From NCBI GenBank assembly GCA_014695295.1, contig JACJNY010000013.1:94845-158844 (forward strand): DNA of 64,000 bases, written 5' to 3'. The notes beneath the pieces were generated by a model. That model did no database searches. It was not told where the DNA came from and was given only the letters and a program-made list of their open reading frames with translations. Below are positions 1 to 7,985 of the stretch, one piece after another (within the stretch, counting starts at the first letter, position 1; every line of letters starts with the position of its first letter). The DNA is from Microcoleus sp. FACHB-61. Lineage in GTDB: Bacteria; Cyanobacteriota; Cyanobacteriia; Cyanobacteriales; Microcoleaceae. Position numbers and translations under genes: made by a program.

Positions 1-238
1 TTGTAAATTTCGCAGACTATATAGTGTAGCAGCATTTGCGATCGACTTCTACTCGCCCGAAATCAAGTTAGCACTAGAAGTTGATGGTGACAGCCATTTC
101 GTGGATGATCCTGTAGAATATGATGCAGAAAGGCAAGAGTTTATTGAGTCGGCAAGGATTAATTTTTTGAGGTTTACTAATGATGATGTTTATCATAATT
201 TGGATGGGGTTTTAGAGGTTATTGTAGAGGGGATTTAA
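1..238 (+). CDS. DUF559 / Vsr-like endonuclease domain protein, 3' end only
   Basis: The frame beginning at base 2 is open to a TAA at 236-238 and gives the last 78 residues of a protein cut by the window edge. The order of motifs (RR near the start, AIDFYSP, LALEVDGDSH, EYDAERQEF, NFLRFTNDDV, NLDGVLEVI) is that of DUF559 proteins, which share the fold of very-short-patch-repair (Vsr) endonucleases; the EVDGD acidic patch matches the metal-binding site of that fold. Family assignment is from motif recognition; substrate and role are unknown. The N-terminus is outside the window, so length and intactness cannot be judged. It is followed directly by a C-rich/G-rich palindromic repeat. Confidence 0.7.
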   Translation, partial: CKFRRLYSVAAFAIDFYSPEIKLALEVDGDSHFVDDPVEYDAERQEFIESARINFLRFTNDDVYHNLDGVLEVIVEGI

Positions 239-239
239 T

Positions 240-432
240 CGTTTATAACATCGGGTGTTTTACCCCCCCCAGCCCCCCCTTGCTAAGGGGGGGAGTAAGA
301 GTTAGCGCCTTGCTAAGGGTGGGAGTAAGAGTTAGGAGGGTAGATTAGATTCAATCGTTTAAAACATCGACTCTTTTACCCCCCCCAGCCCCCCCTTGCT
401 AAGAGGGGGGAGTAAGAGTTTCGATAGTCCAA
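240..432. repeat. Duplicated C7/G7 palindromic repeat
   Basis: Two copies of a unit made of AATCGTTTA(T/A)AACATCG, a short spacer, a run of Cs, AG, a second run of Cs, TTGCTAAG, a run of Gs and GAGTAAGAGTT (about 238-313 and 352-421), with a partial third TTGCTAAGGGTGGGAGTAAGAGTT at 311-335. The C and G runs pair to form a stem with TTGCTAA as the loop. It fills the gap between the DUF559 gene and the kinase gene. Confidence 0.75.
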
Positions 433-453
433 AATCCAAAATACGAAATCGAT

Positions 454-1815
454 ATGAGCTCAAAAGTTACCCTCACCATCACTTCCGGGAATCTCAAAGG
501 CCGAGAATTTACCTTTGACACCCGCACAACTTGCATTATTGGCCGCGCCAAAGATTGCTATCCCAAGATTCCCGACGACGAAAAACACCGCACGATTTCC
601 CGCTATCACTGCTTGCTGGATATCAATCCTCCCGATATCCGGGTGCGCGATTTCGGTAGCAAAAATGGCACTTTTGTTAATGGCAAAAAAATCGGTCAGC
701 GAGAAGCTCATCAAACTCCCGAAGAAGCTGCTCAAATTCAATTCCCCGAATACGACTTGCAAGGGGGAGATGAATTTACACTCAGCGATACTTCTTTTCG
801 AGTTGGCGTTGCCCTTGACCCGGAAATTGTGAAAACTGCCGAACATCAAATACCCCCTGCCATTCCCTCAAATCAAGCAAATCGGTGGGAAATGCTCAAA
901 GCTTTTCTGTTGAAAGCGGTGGCGAATGAAAGCAATATCGGAGTTCTCGGCGATTACGTTTTGCTCAAAGAATTGGGTAGGGGAGGTTTTAGTTTAGTTT
1001 ATTTGGCGCGCCACAAACAAACTAACGAACAAGTTGCGCTGAAAGTGATGCTGCCAAAAGTAGCGGCAAATCAGCGGGCTGTTAATTGGTTTTTGCGAGA
1101 AGTTGAAAATATGAAAGTTTTAAAACATCCCAATGTGGTAGGATTAAAAGAGTTTGGTTATGCTGATGAAACTTTCTTTTTCACGATGGAATACTGCGAC
1201 GGCGGCAGCGTTATTGATTTGATGGAAAAACGCGGTTTCAGCACTTTGCCGGTTGGTGAGGCTGTGGCTATTATTTTGCAAGTTTTAGATGGTTTGACTT
1301 ACACCCATAATGCAGAAATTCCAAACGTCAGATTGGCTGATGGTAGTTTTGCAAAAGGACGGGGTTTGATTCACCGGGATTTGAAACCGGGGAATATTTT
1401 TCTGGCGAATGTGGGTGGGAAACAAGTTGCCAAAATTGGGGATTATGGGTTAGCAAAGGCTTTTGACCAAGCGGGTTTAAGCGGCCAAACGATGACTGGT
1501 AATGTTGTGGGCACGCCGTATTTTATGCCGCGACAGCAGGTAGTAAATTATAAGTACGCGCAACCGGATGTTGATGTTTGGGCGGCTGCGGCTTGTTTGT
1601 ATGTGATGATAACGGGATATTCCCCGCGCAATTTGCAGGATCAAGACCCGTTTTTGGCGGTTTTGCAAAATGATGCGGTTCCTGTGCGCGATCGCACTTC
1701 TGCGATTCCTCAACCTTTAGCTGCTGCGATCGATCGCGCTTTAATTGACAATCCTGAAATTTATTATAAAAGTGCGGCGGAATTTAAACAAGCTTTATTA
1801 AATACTATATCATAA
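454..1815 (+). CDS. FHA domain-containing serine/threonine protein kinase
   Basis: 453 residues. Residues about 5-125 form a forkhead-associated (phosphothreonine-binding) domain: GRAKDC, SRYHC and NGTFVNGKKIG are the usual FHA loops. Residues about 167-450 are a Hanks-type kinase: glycine loop GRGGFSLV (175-182), ATP-binding Lys197 in VALKVM, catalytic HRDLKPGN (His307-Asp309). Two motifs are altered: the metal-binding DFG is DYG (330-332), and the activation segment ends GTPYFMPRQQ where most kinases have APE/PPEQ. The key Lys and two Asp residues are present, so activity is plausible. No transmembrane segment, so a soluble kinase. The stop is 4 bp before the GH44 gene, which implies co-transcription. 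No clear Shine-Dalgarno sequence precedes the ATG. Confidence 0.9.
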   Translation: MSSKVTLTITSGNLKGREFTFDTRTTCIIGRAKDCYPKIPDDEKHRTISRYHCLLDINPPDIRVRDFGSKNGTFVNGKKIGQREAHQTPEEAAQIQFPEYDLQGGDEFTLSDTSFRVGVALDPEIVKTAEHQIPPAIPSNQANRWEMLKAFLLKAVANESNIGVLGDYVLLKELGRGGFSLVYLARHKQTNEQVALKVMLPKVAANQRAVNWFLREVENMKVLKHPNVVGLKEFGYADETFFFTMEYCDGGSVIDLMEKRGFSTLPVGEAVAIILQVLDGLTYTHNAEIPNVRLADGSFAKGRGLIHRDLKPGNIFLANVGGKQVAKIGDYGLAKAFDQAGLSGQTMTGNVVGTPYFMPRQQVVNYKYAQPDVDVWAAAACLYVMITGYSPRNLQDQDPFLAVLQNDAVPVRDRTSAIPQPLAAAIDRALIDNPEIYYKSAAEFKQALLNTIS

Positions 1816-1819
1816 ATTA

Positions 1820-3502
1820 ATGAATACACAATTTTTATGGCGCTCGCCCGAAAATAAACCGCGTTGGATTATCCTATTATTGTTAGGTGTTTTGGCTGCT
1901 TTGGGGGTAGTGGCAACAACAGCTTACCTCAAAACGGCGATCGCCCAAACTATCGGCCCGGCTTTGTCTGTAGATGTTAAAGCCGATCGACATCCCATTA
2001 GCCCCGACATCTACGGTATGAACGATTATGCCCTAGACCCGGCCATCGCCAAAGAGTTGCGGATTCCGGTAGAACGCTGGGGGGCTAATCACACCAGCCG
2101 CTACAACTGGTTAGTCGATTCTTCCAACAAGGGCGATGACTTCTTTTTCGTGGGTGGCGGCGACAATAAAAATCCTGTTCCCGGCGATTCTATAGATAAA
2201 ATTGTCAAAACCAACCGCCAAAACGGCAGCAAAAGTATTGTTACAATTCCGATGATTGGCTATGTAAATAAGATTAGCACTTGGAACTGCGGCTTTAGAG
2301 TATCCAAATACGGGCCGCAAGAAAAAACTAATCCTTACATTTTTCCAGAAGGTGATAAATGCGGCAATGGTAAGCGTCCCGATGGCACTTTGATAACTGA
2401 TAATAATCGCCTTGATGTCAGCATTGTTAGCAATCCAGCATTTCAAAAAGCTTGGGTTCAACACTTAATTAAAACCCACGGTACTGCTGCTAACGGCGGC
2501 GTGCAAATTTACCAAATGGACAACGAACCAAGCGGTTGGGGAAATACTCACCGCGATGTTCATCCAGAACCGACGAGTTACGAGGAATTGCGCGATCGCA
2601 CTTATCAATATGCCTCAATGGTAAAAGCTACAGATCCCACTGCTAAGGTACTCGGGCCGTCGGATTTTGGCTGGCCTGTCTATGTGGATTCGGGGGTTAA
2701 GGGCGATCGCGAAAAACACGGCGGCGTCTGGTTTGCGCGGTGGTACTTGCAACAAATGCGCGCTTACGAACAGCAGAAAGGTGTTCGGATTCTCGACTAT
2801 TTCGACGAACACTACTATCCTTCGGTGGATGATACCTGTTTGGCGAATTGTCCCGCCGGCGATGCCAAAACCCAAGCAGCGCGACTGCGATCGACTCGTT
2901 CTCTGTGGGATGCTACCTATACTGATGAAAGTTGGATTGGTAAATACAATCCGCCGCTAACAATTATTCCCCGGTTTCGAGAGTGGGTAAAGCAAGATTA
3001 TCCAGGTACAAAAATTGCAATTACTGAATACAATTGGGGCGGTTTAGAGTCGATTAACGGAGCCTTAGCCCAAGCCGACGTACTGGGGATTTTTGGGCGG
3101 GAACAACTCGATTTAGCGACGCTGTGGGGGCCTCCGAAGTCTTCTGAACCGGGGGCCTATGCTTTCCGAATGTACATGAATTACGACGGAAAAGGCGGTA
3201 AGTATGGCGATACTTGGGTGCGATCGCAAAGCACAGATCAAGGACTGTTGTCAATCTATGCAGCCGATCGCACTAGCGACAGTGCTTTGACGCTGGTTAT
3301 TATTAATAAAACCAGCAAAAATTTGACCAGCAACTTAAGTTTGGCAGGATTTAACCCAGCCGCCAAAGCTCAAGTTTACACTTACAGCGAGGCGAATTTG
3401 GGGGCGATCGTCCGTGAGAGCGATTTAGGTGTCAGCGCCGCCGGTTTTCAGGCCACTTATCCCGCTAATTCTATCACTTTGGTTGCCCTTCCAAAGGCTT
3501 AA
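1820..3502 (+). CDS. Glycoside hydrolase family 44 endoglucanase/mannanase-like, secreted or membrane-anchored
   Basis: 560 residues. The N-terminus has a positively charged stretch, a hydrophobic helix (about 17-38) and AIAQT, consistent with a signal peptide or anchor. The body matches GH44: ISPDIYGMNDYALDP, PVERWGANHTSRYNW, the acid/base motif QMDNEPSGW (Glu236) followed by THRDVHP, and a nucleophile motif ITEYNWGG (Glu403). GH44 enzymes cut internal beta-1,4 bonds in glucans, xyloglucan or mannan with retention. It is the second gene of a probable operon with the FHA kinase. A role in remodelling the organism's own sheath polysaccharide or using external polysaccharide is inference. Substrate cannot be told from sequence. 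Confidence 0.88.
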   Translation: MNTQFLWRSPENKPRWIILLLLGVLAALGVVATTAYLKTAIAQTIGPALSVDVKADRHPISPDIYGMNDYALDPAIAKELRIPVERWGANHTSRYNWLVDSSNKGDDFFFVGGGDNKNPVPGDSIDKIVKTNRQNGSKSIVTIPMIGYVNKISTWNCGFRVSKYGPQEKTNPYIFPEGDKCGNGKRPDGTLITDNNRLDVSIVSNPAFQKAWVQHLIKTHGTAANGGVQIYQMDNEPSGWGNTHRDVHPEPTSYEELRDRTYQYASMVKATDPTAKVLGPSDFGWPVYVDSGVKGDREKHGGVWFARWYLQQMRAYEQQKGVRILDYFDEHYYPSVDDTCLANCPAGDAKTQAARLRSTRSLWDATYTDESWIGKYNPPLTIIPRFREWVKQDYPGTKIAITEYNWGGLESINGALAQADVLGIFGREQLDLATLWGPPKSSEPGAYAFRMYMNYDGKGGKYGDTWVRSQSTDQGLLSIYAADRTSDSALTLVIINKTSKNLTSNLSLAGFNPAAKAQVYTYSEANLGAIVRESDLGVSAAGFQATYPANSITLVALPKA

Positions 3503-3569
3503 TACCCAATCCGCCTTAAATATCCCCTCTTATTCTTAGTCCCCTTCTTAGCCCCCTCGGCTCGGACTT

Positions 3570-3612
3570 TCTGTGTCTAGTAGCGGTTTCAACCGCCCAG
3601 TATAAAAGGGGC
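3570..3612. repeat. GCGGTTTCAACCGC palindrome
   Basis: TAGCGGTTTCAACCGCC followed by CAGTATAAAAGGGGCTTTAAACC, between the convergent GH44 and ferredoxin-MBL genes. A closely related GGCGGTTTCAACCGCC occurs at about 57466-57481, and weaker versions (GATTTCAATCGCC, GATTTCAACCGCC) at about 58988 and 59073. It is a short dispersed palindrome of the kind common in cyanobacterial intergenic DNA. Confidence 0.6.
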
Positions 3613-3621
3613 TTTAAACCA

Positions 3622-4494
3622 TTAAGAATCGACCATCCAAGCAATACATTTGCGCATTTGCTCGCGCATTGTTTCTCTATCAGCATTATACCTGCGGCCG
3701 TGTCCCGGCAACACCCATTCAAACGAGTAATTAGCCAAATTCTGCATAGATTTTATTTGTTCCGGCCAAGAATACCAACAGACTTCGCGAAAGCCAACTA
3801 GCTGCTGCAAACTTTCCGACCAAGCAAGATGATCGCCGCTGAACAAAAACTTGTTATTGTAAAGTAAAACTGTGTGGCCTTTCGTGTGCCCCGGAACAGG
3901 TATAATCAACAAGTCATCGGCTATTTGATAGGGTTCGCTGCGCGACAATTGAATTTCTACACTGCAAGTATTCGCGTTAATTTCGTCAGCATGGAGAATG
4001 CGATCGCACCCAAAATGGTCGCGGTATTGTTGATGATCTGCTACGTCGTCGCGGTGAGTCAAGTACAGATAGCGAATGCCGCCCATTGCTTCTATGTTTT
4101 TGACTAGCGGCGGCACAAAACGGGGAGAATCAACTAAAATATTGCCATCGGGACGGACAATTAAATAGCTGGCCGCAGCGTAGGATTTCTCAGAGTGATA
4201 GCCGCAGTGATAGACATTTTCTGCTACGAGTGCGGGCAACTGTTGCTGAACTTGTTTGATACTTTTGGGCTTTTCAACAGTGCCGATGGAACTTGTGGGA
4301 CAAGACAAAAGAGCCGCGAGCGCTCGCATTTCTTCCATCTCGTTAGTTGGCTGGTGGTAAACAGCAGACTGTTCTCCCTCTTGAGTAAATACTTCCGGCG
4401 CCATCCACCGACAAGTATCGCAGTCAATGCAGGTAGTGTCTACATAAAAGTTACCGGTAATATTTTCAGTACGCCTCCGATTAATGTTAGCCAT
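3622..4494 (-). CDS. Ferredoxin-like / metallo-beta-lactamase fold fusion protein
   Basis: 290 residues. Residues about 15-70 hold CIDCDTC and, about 45 residues on, a CP pair (LLSCPTSS): the CxxCxxC...CP layout of a single-cluster bacterial ferredoxin. The rest is a metallo-beta-lactamase hydrolase of the glyoxalase II group: LVDSPRF, the metal motif THRDDVADH (HxHxDH with the second His replaced by Asp), PVPGHTKGHT, FSGDHLAW and VLPGHGRRY. The fusion suggests an Fe-S-dependent redox or thioester hydrolase. Substrate is unknown. It stands alone, convergent with the GH44 gene and 246 bp from the protease gene upstream of it. Confidence 0.8.
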   Translation of the reverse strand: MANINRRRTENITGNFYVDTTCIDCDTCRWMAPEVFTQEGEQSAVYHQPTNEMEEMRALAALLSCPTSSIGTVEKPKSIKQVQQQLPALVAENVYHCGYHSEKSYAAASYLIVRPDGNILVDSPRFVPPLVKNIEAMGGIRYLYLTHRDDVADHQQYRDHFGCDRILHADEINANTCSVEIQLSRSEPYQIADDLLIIPVPGHTKGHTVLLYNNKFLFSGDHLAWSESLQQLVGFREVCWYSWPEQIKSMQNLANYSFEWVLPGHGRRYNADRETMREQMRKCIAWMVDS

Positions 4495-4638
4495 TTTTCT
4501 ACCTCTTAATAAACAATATAAATAATGGTAAATTTGTATAATTCCTACGACATCCCGCCGGAGGTTTAAATCCCCGTCTCACAGCACAATTCGGTTAAAA
4601 CCGATTAATAATTACTCCCTATTTATTGACACTAGGTG

Positions 4639-4695
4639 AGTATCAGTCCTATGCAACAGGACTGATACTTTGAGGCAGGGGTTTAAACCCCTGCC
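4639..4695. repeat. Two consecutive perfect hairpins
   Basis: AGTATCAGTCCT, a 7-base loop ATGCAAC and its exact complement (4639-4669) are followed at 4674-4695 by the perfect 22-bp palindrome GGCAGGGG-TTTAAA-CCCCTGCC. They lie just past the stop codon of the HtrA-like gene. They may act as its transcript end, but no T-run follows on the minus strand, so a repeat is as likely. Confidence 0.65.
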
Positions 4696-4740
4696 GGACT
4701 CTTGCTTCTGCGTGCAAGATATAACTTTCAATCAACAATT

Positions 4741-6030
4741 CTACTGCTGGTTCTGATCCGCTGGAAAAGCACCCGCTTTCACCGCCACAGTAACAGGTTG
4801 TCCGCCGCGGCTCAATTCAAGCTGCAGATCGCTGCCCACTGTACTTTTCTCAACAATTTGCTGTACGCTGCTAGCATCGCTAACTTCTGCACCGTTAATT
4901 TTCTTGATCACATCGGCAACGCGAACTCCAGCTTGTGCCGCCGGAGAACCTTTGGCAATTCCCAAAACTAACACGCCTTTATCTTCAGTCAGCCTCAATT
5001 TGGTGTTGGGATTTTGATTAAATTCTCTCTTGATTTCGGGAGTAATGCTCAACATCCGAACGCCGAGATAAGGATGTTCGGCTTTTCCTGCTGTTACTAA
5101 TTGGTCGGCAATTTGTTGTGCTCGATCGATCGGAATAGCAAAACCCAATCCTTGAGCGCCTTGAATAATCGCCGTATTCATGCCGATAACTTGACCGCGC
5201 TGGTTCAGCAGCGGGCCGCCGGAATTACCGGGATTGATCGCAGCATCGGTTTGAATAAAGCTGACGCGCTTGTCGGGAACGCCGACATCGGCGCTAGAAC
5301 GGCCTGTAGCGCTAATAATGCCCACAGTCACAGTATTGTCCAAACCGAGGGGATTGCCGATCGCGATCGCCCATTCTCCCGGCTGTAACTCTTCTGATTT
5401 GCCCAAACTCACCACAGGCAAATTGTTAGCTTCAACTTTAACAACAGCCACATCAGTAACTGTATCTACACCTAAAACTTTGCCGACAAATTCGCGACCA
5501 TCCTTCAGTTTTACCGTCACCGTATCCGCGCCGTTAACAACGTGAGCGTTAGTCAAAATGCGACCGTCGGAACCAAAAATAAAACCGGAACCAGAACCCC
5601 GTTCTACCCTATTTCCCCGCTCAATCGGAAGTTCCGAACCGAAGAAGCGGCGGAATTGCTCGGGGATCTCATCTGGAACTTGGTTCTTCACCGTGCGAGA
5701 CGAATTGATCCGCACCACTGCCGGGCCGACTCCCTGCACAACTTTAGTTACAAAATTAGAGTCTTGAGAGGGCAGTATATTTGCAGGCAATGCTGAGATT
5801 GGCGCTGCATTTGAAGGTTCAGCTTGAATGGCGTTAGAACTTCCAGGAACTTGAGAAGTTAGGGCATTGCACCCAACAGTTGCGGTGGAGCCGAGCAAAA
5901 GAAGGGATAAAAAAGCAAGTTTTTTGGGCAAAGAAAAACGGCGAGAACGCTGAGCAGCAGGCATATTTTGGGTTGACATAGTATTGATTTGGTGGGAGTT
6001 AGAGCGAGAGTTATAATTATGGTTTTGCAT
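4741..6030 (-). CDS. htrA: HtrA/Deg-family trypsin-like serine protease with PDZ domain
   Basis: 429 residues. A basic, hydrophobic N-terminus (about 33-54) ends at Cys54 in ATVGC, a signal peptide or weak lipobox. The protease domain has the full catalytic triad: His163 in TNAHVV, Asp193 in TVTDVAVV and Ser270 in NPGNSGGPL. A single PDZ domain (about 325-420) ends the protein. This is the usual layout of cyanobacterial HhoA/HhoB/HtrA envelope proteases, which degrade or refold damaged exported proteins; which of the three it is cannot be decided here. The ATG at 6030 is used; an in-frame ATG lies at 5979. It is monocistronic, with a long upstream gap that must hold its promoter. Confidence 0.92.
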   Translation of the reverse strand: MQNHNYNSRSNSHQINTMSTQNMPAAQRSRRFSLPKKLAFLSLLLLGSTATVGCNALTSQVPGSSNAIQAEPSNAAPISALPANILPSQDSNFVTKVVQGVGPAVVRINSSRTVKNQVPDEIPEQFRRFFGSELPIERGNRVERGSGSGFIFGSDGRILTNAHVVNGADTVTVKLKDGREFVGKVLGVDTVTDVAVVKVEANNLPVVSLGKSEELQPGEWAIAIGNPLGLDNTVTVGIISATGRSSADVGVPDKRVSFIQTDAAINPGNSGGPLLNQRGQVIGMNTAIIQGAQGLGFAIPIDRAQQIADQLVTAGKAEHPYLGVRMLSITPEIKREFNQNPNTKLRLTEDKGVLVLGIAKGSPAAQAGVRVADVIKKINGAEVSDASSVQQIVEKSTVGSDLQLELSRGGQPVTVAVKAGAFPADQNQQ

Positions 6031-6794
6031 TTTTAGTACCTACTGTAATTAATTTAGAACTAAAGGGTCTTTAATTTTAATTCAACCATTTCTGACATCT
6101 GCTTGACTGGTGGGGTTTACCCTACAAGGTGGGGTAGAAACCGGACAGTAGCAGGCAAATTGTGTGTGGATTGCAGCTTTTGAGTGCGATCGAACTGGGC
6201 CAGCATTGGCGAATTACCTCACAATTCAATAATCAAGACTACGGCCGCAGACCAGGATATTCCGCATTGGCATGGAATCTTTACAGGATTGATATCCGAA
6301 CTCTACAACAGCCCTGGACTAACAAAAACCCGGTTAAGAGTCAAAATCTTCGCTGTCAGCGATTGACGTTAAGGTAGAAACGGGGTTTTTGAGCCCGCCT
6401 GCATCCAGGACAGCAGCTAAAGCACCCAGAAAGCCTAACCCTAAAAAAGCAGGAAGTAAAAAGCCTGTAAAGTCTCCAGCGAAGTAAGTCGGTGGGAAAA
6501 TTCACCTGTATGTAGCAAAACATTAAGTAGGGTGATTCGAGTTAGATTTAAGACGTTGTGTAAGGTTGTGTACGGTTTTTTATTTACTTTCTACCCCATG
6601 AATTACCGCATAAGCAAGCTCTAATTCGGAAGCAAATATTTGTCCCGCTAGTTCATCTTTTTTGATGTGTTGCCACTCCCCTGCCAAGCAAATTTATTCC
6701 TTATCATTCTTCACAACTATTACCAGTATAGCGTTTGTGGCTTTTAACTAAAAAGTCAATAACGATGCCATCGGACTTGATCGAAAAACTTATG
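6031..6794. other. 764-bp intergenic region upstream of the protease gene
   Basis: No long gene is supported. It holds the promoter region of the protease gene, a GGGGTTTACCCTAC / GGTGGGGTAGAAACC pair near 6110-6143, and the short hydrophobic reading frame at 6334-6501 described separately. Plus-strand frames near 6160-6377 have no recognisable protein character. Confidence 0.5.
6334..6501 (-). pseudogene. Possible small membrane protein without an acceptable start codon
   Basis: On the minus strand a frame open from a TGA at 6504-6502 to a TAA at 6336-6334 gives 55 residues with strongly protein-like character: FAGDFTGFLLP, then FLGLGFLGALAAVLDAGG, one likely membrane helix, and an acidic tail ending SEDFDS. 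It has no ATG, GTG or TTG; only an ATT stands at its beginning, near an AGGTGA. A GTG-AAT-TTT-CCC run in the neighbouring frame just upstream suggests that a frameshift has cut off the true start. I do not recognise the family. It may be a broken small thylakoid or plasma membrane subunit, or a chance frame. Confidence 0.3.
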
Positions 6795-7937
6795 CTAATT
6801 ACGGACAATCGGCAGAGTGAGATGTACCGTTGTTTCCTTTTGATAGATACTGGTAATTGAGAACTCTCCTCCTGCCAGTTCGACAATTTTCTGGACAATT
6901 TTTAAGCCTATACCGGTGCCCTGTTGCTCATACTTCTTGCGCTCAAACTGCATGAATGCACCAATTTTAGCAATTTGCTCTTCTGTCATGCCCTGCCCCG
7001 AGTCATGTACAGATAAATGCAGCATCTCCCCTACGACTTGACTACTAACTTTAATGGTTGTCTCTGGTGAGGAGAATTTCAGTGCATTATCAATTAATTC
7101 ATGGAGAATCGTTGATAGATATCGCTCTGATAGAGCGATATCCGCTTCTTCCAGAGTTAACAACAGATCGTCGCTACGGTCAACTTTCTGAGCCTGGTAT
7201 TTCAAATCGGCTTCAATGGCGGAAGCTAAAAATTGAGTTTGGGCAGATTCGATCTTGTGCTGTTGACTTGCGGATAGTTCTAATCCTAAATAAATCAGGA
7301 ATTTTTTCGTTAATGTTTCTAGGCGACGGGCAGATTCATGTGCCCAGCCTAACATCTCACGGATTTGGGCGATCTCCATCTCTTCGAGCTCGTCCTTGAG
7401 CCACCCGATCGTGCCTAAGATGCCATTGAGGGGCGTATTCAGTTCGTGGGATATAGTAGAAGCTAAGTTGCCACGCAGCTCATTGAGGGTGCTTTTCAAG
7501 AGATAGATGGTATTTTCTTGGATGTGGTATAAGTTCTGGATATTATCATACTGTTGCTTGATTCTGAGCATTGAATGCACGCGAGCACGCAGTTCAATAG
7601 CATTTACAGGTTTACTGATGAAGTCGTCGGCTCCGGCAGTTAGACAATGCGCAAGGTCGGATTTTGAGCTTAATGCTGTTACCATAATGATGGGAACGGC
7701 TTGCCATTTTGACATGGCTTTGATTTGCCGACAAATCTCGATGCCGTCTATTCCCGGCATCATCACATCCAGCAAAATAAGATCGGGCTCAAATATGTCG
7801 AGGGATGCGATCGCTTCTTGCCCGCTGGCAGCGTAATGCAATTGATAATCCTGCTCTGATAACAGAGTTTCAATCACATCAAAGTTATCCGGCTCATCAT
7901 CAACAATTAAGAGAGAGAATTGAGACATAATTGTCAC
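6795..7937 (-). CDS. Response regulator-histidine kinase (REC-HisKA-HATPase) protein
   Basis: 380 residues. Receiver domain at about 8-125 with acidic pocket DDEPD, phospho-acceptor Asp57 in LILLDVMMPG, and Lys109 in FISKPV. A coiled linker leads to the kinase: H-box SHELNTPLNG (His164), N-box ELIDNALKFSS, G1 DSGQGM, G2 GTGIGLKIV. No membrane segment. The receiver comes first and the kinase second, as in cyanobacterial soluble phosphorelay proteins whose kinase is controlled by receiver phosphorylation. It is the last of three same-strand genes, 48 bp after the next receiver-kinase gene. Its receiver is almost identical to that neighbour's, whereas the kinase parts differ. Confidence 0.92.
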   Translation of the reverse strand: MTIMSQFSLLIVDDEPDNFDVIETLLSEQDYQLHYAASGQEAIASLDIFEPDLILLDVMMPGIDGIEICRQIKAMSKWQAVPIIMVTALSSKSDLAHCLTAGADDFISKPVNAIELRARVHSMLRIKQQYDNIQNLYHIQENTIYLLKSTLNELRGNLASTISHELNTPLNGILGTIGWLKDELEEMEIAQIREMLGWAHESARRLETLTKKFLIYLGLELSASQQHKIESAQTQFLASAIEADLKYQAQKVDRSDDLLLTLEEADIALSERYLSTILHELIDNALKFSSPETTIKVSSQVVGEMLHLSVHDSGQGMTEEQIAKIGAFMQFERKKYEQQGTGIGLKIVQKIVELAGGEFSITSIYQKETTVHLTLPIVRN

Positions 7938-7985
7938 CCGTTCAATAATGTAAAAAGTTTTATGACTTCACGTGATAGCCATCAG

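Noticed and set aside
6162..6377. Plus-strand frames upstream of the protease gene
   Set aside because: They lack protein-like composition and overlap a more convincing minus-strand frame.
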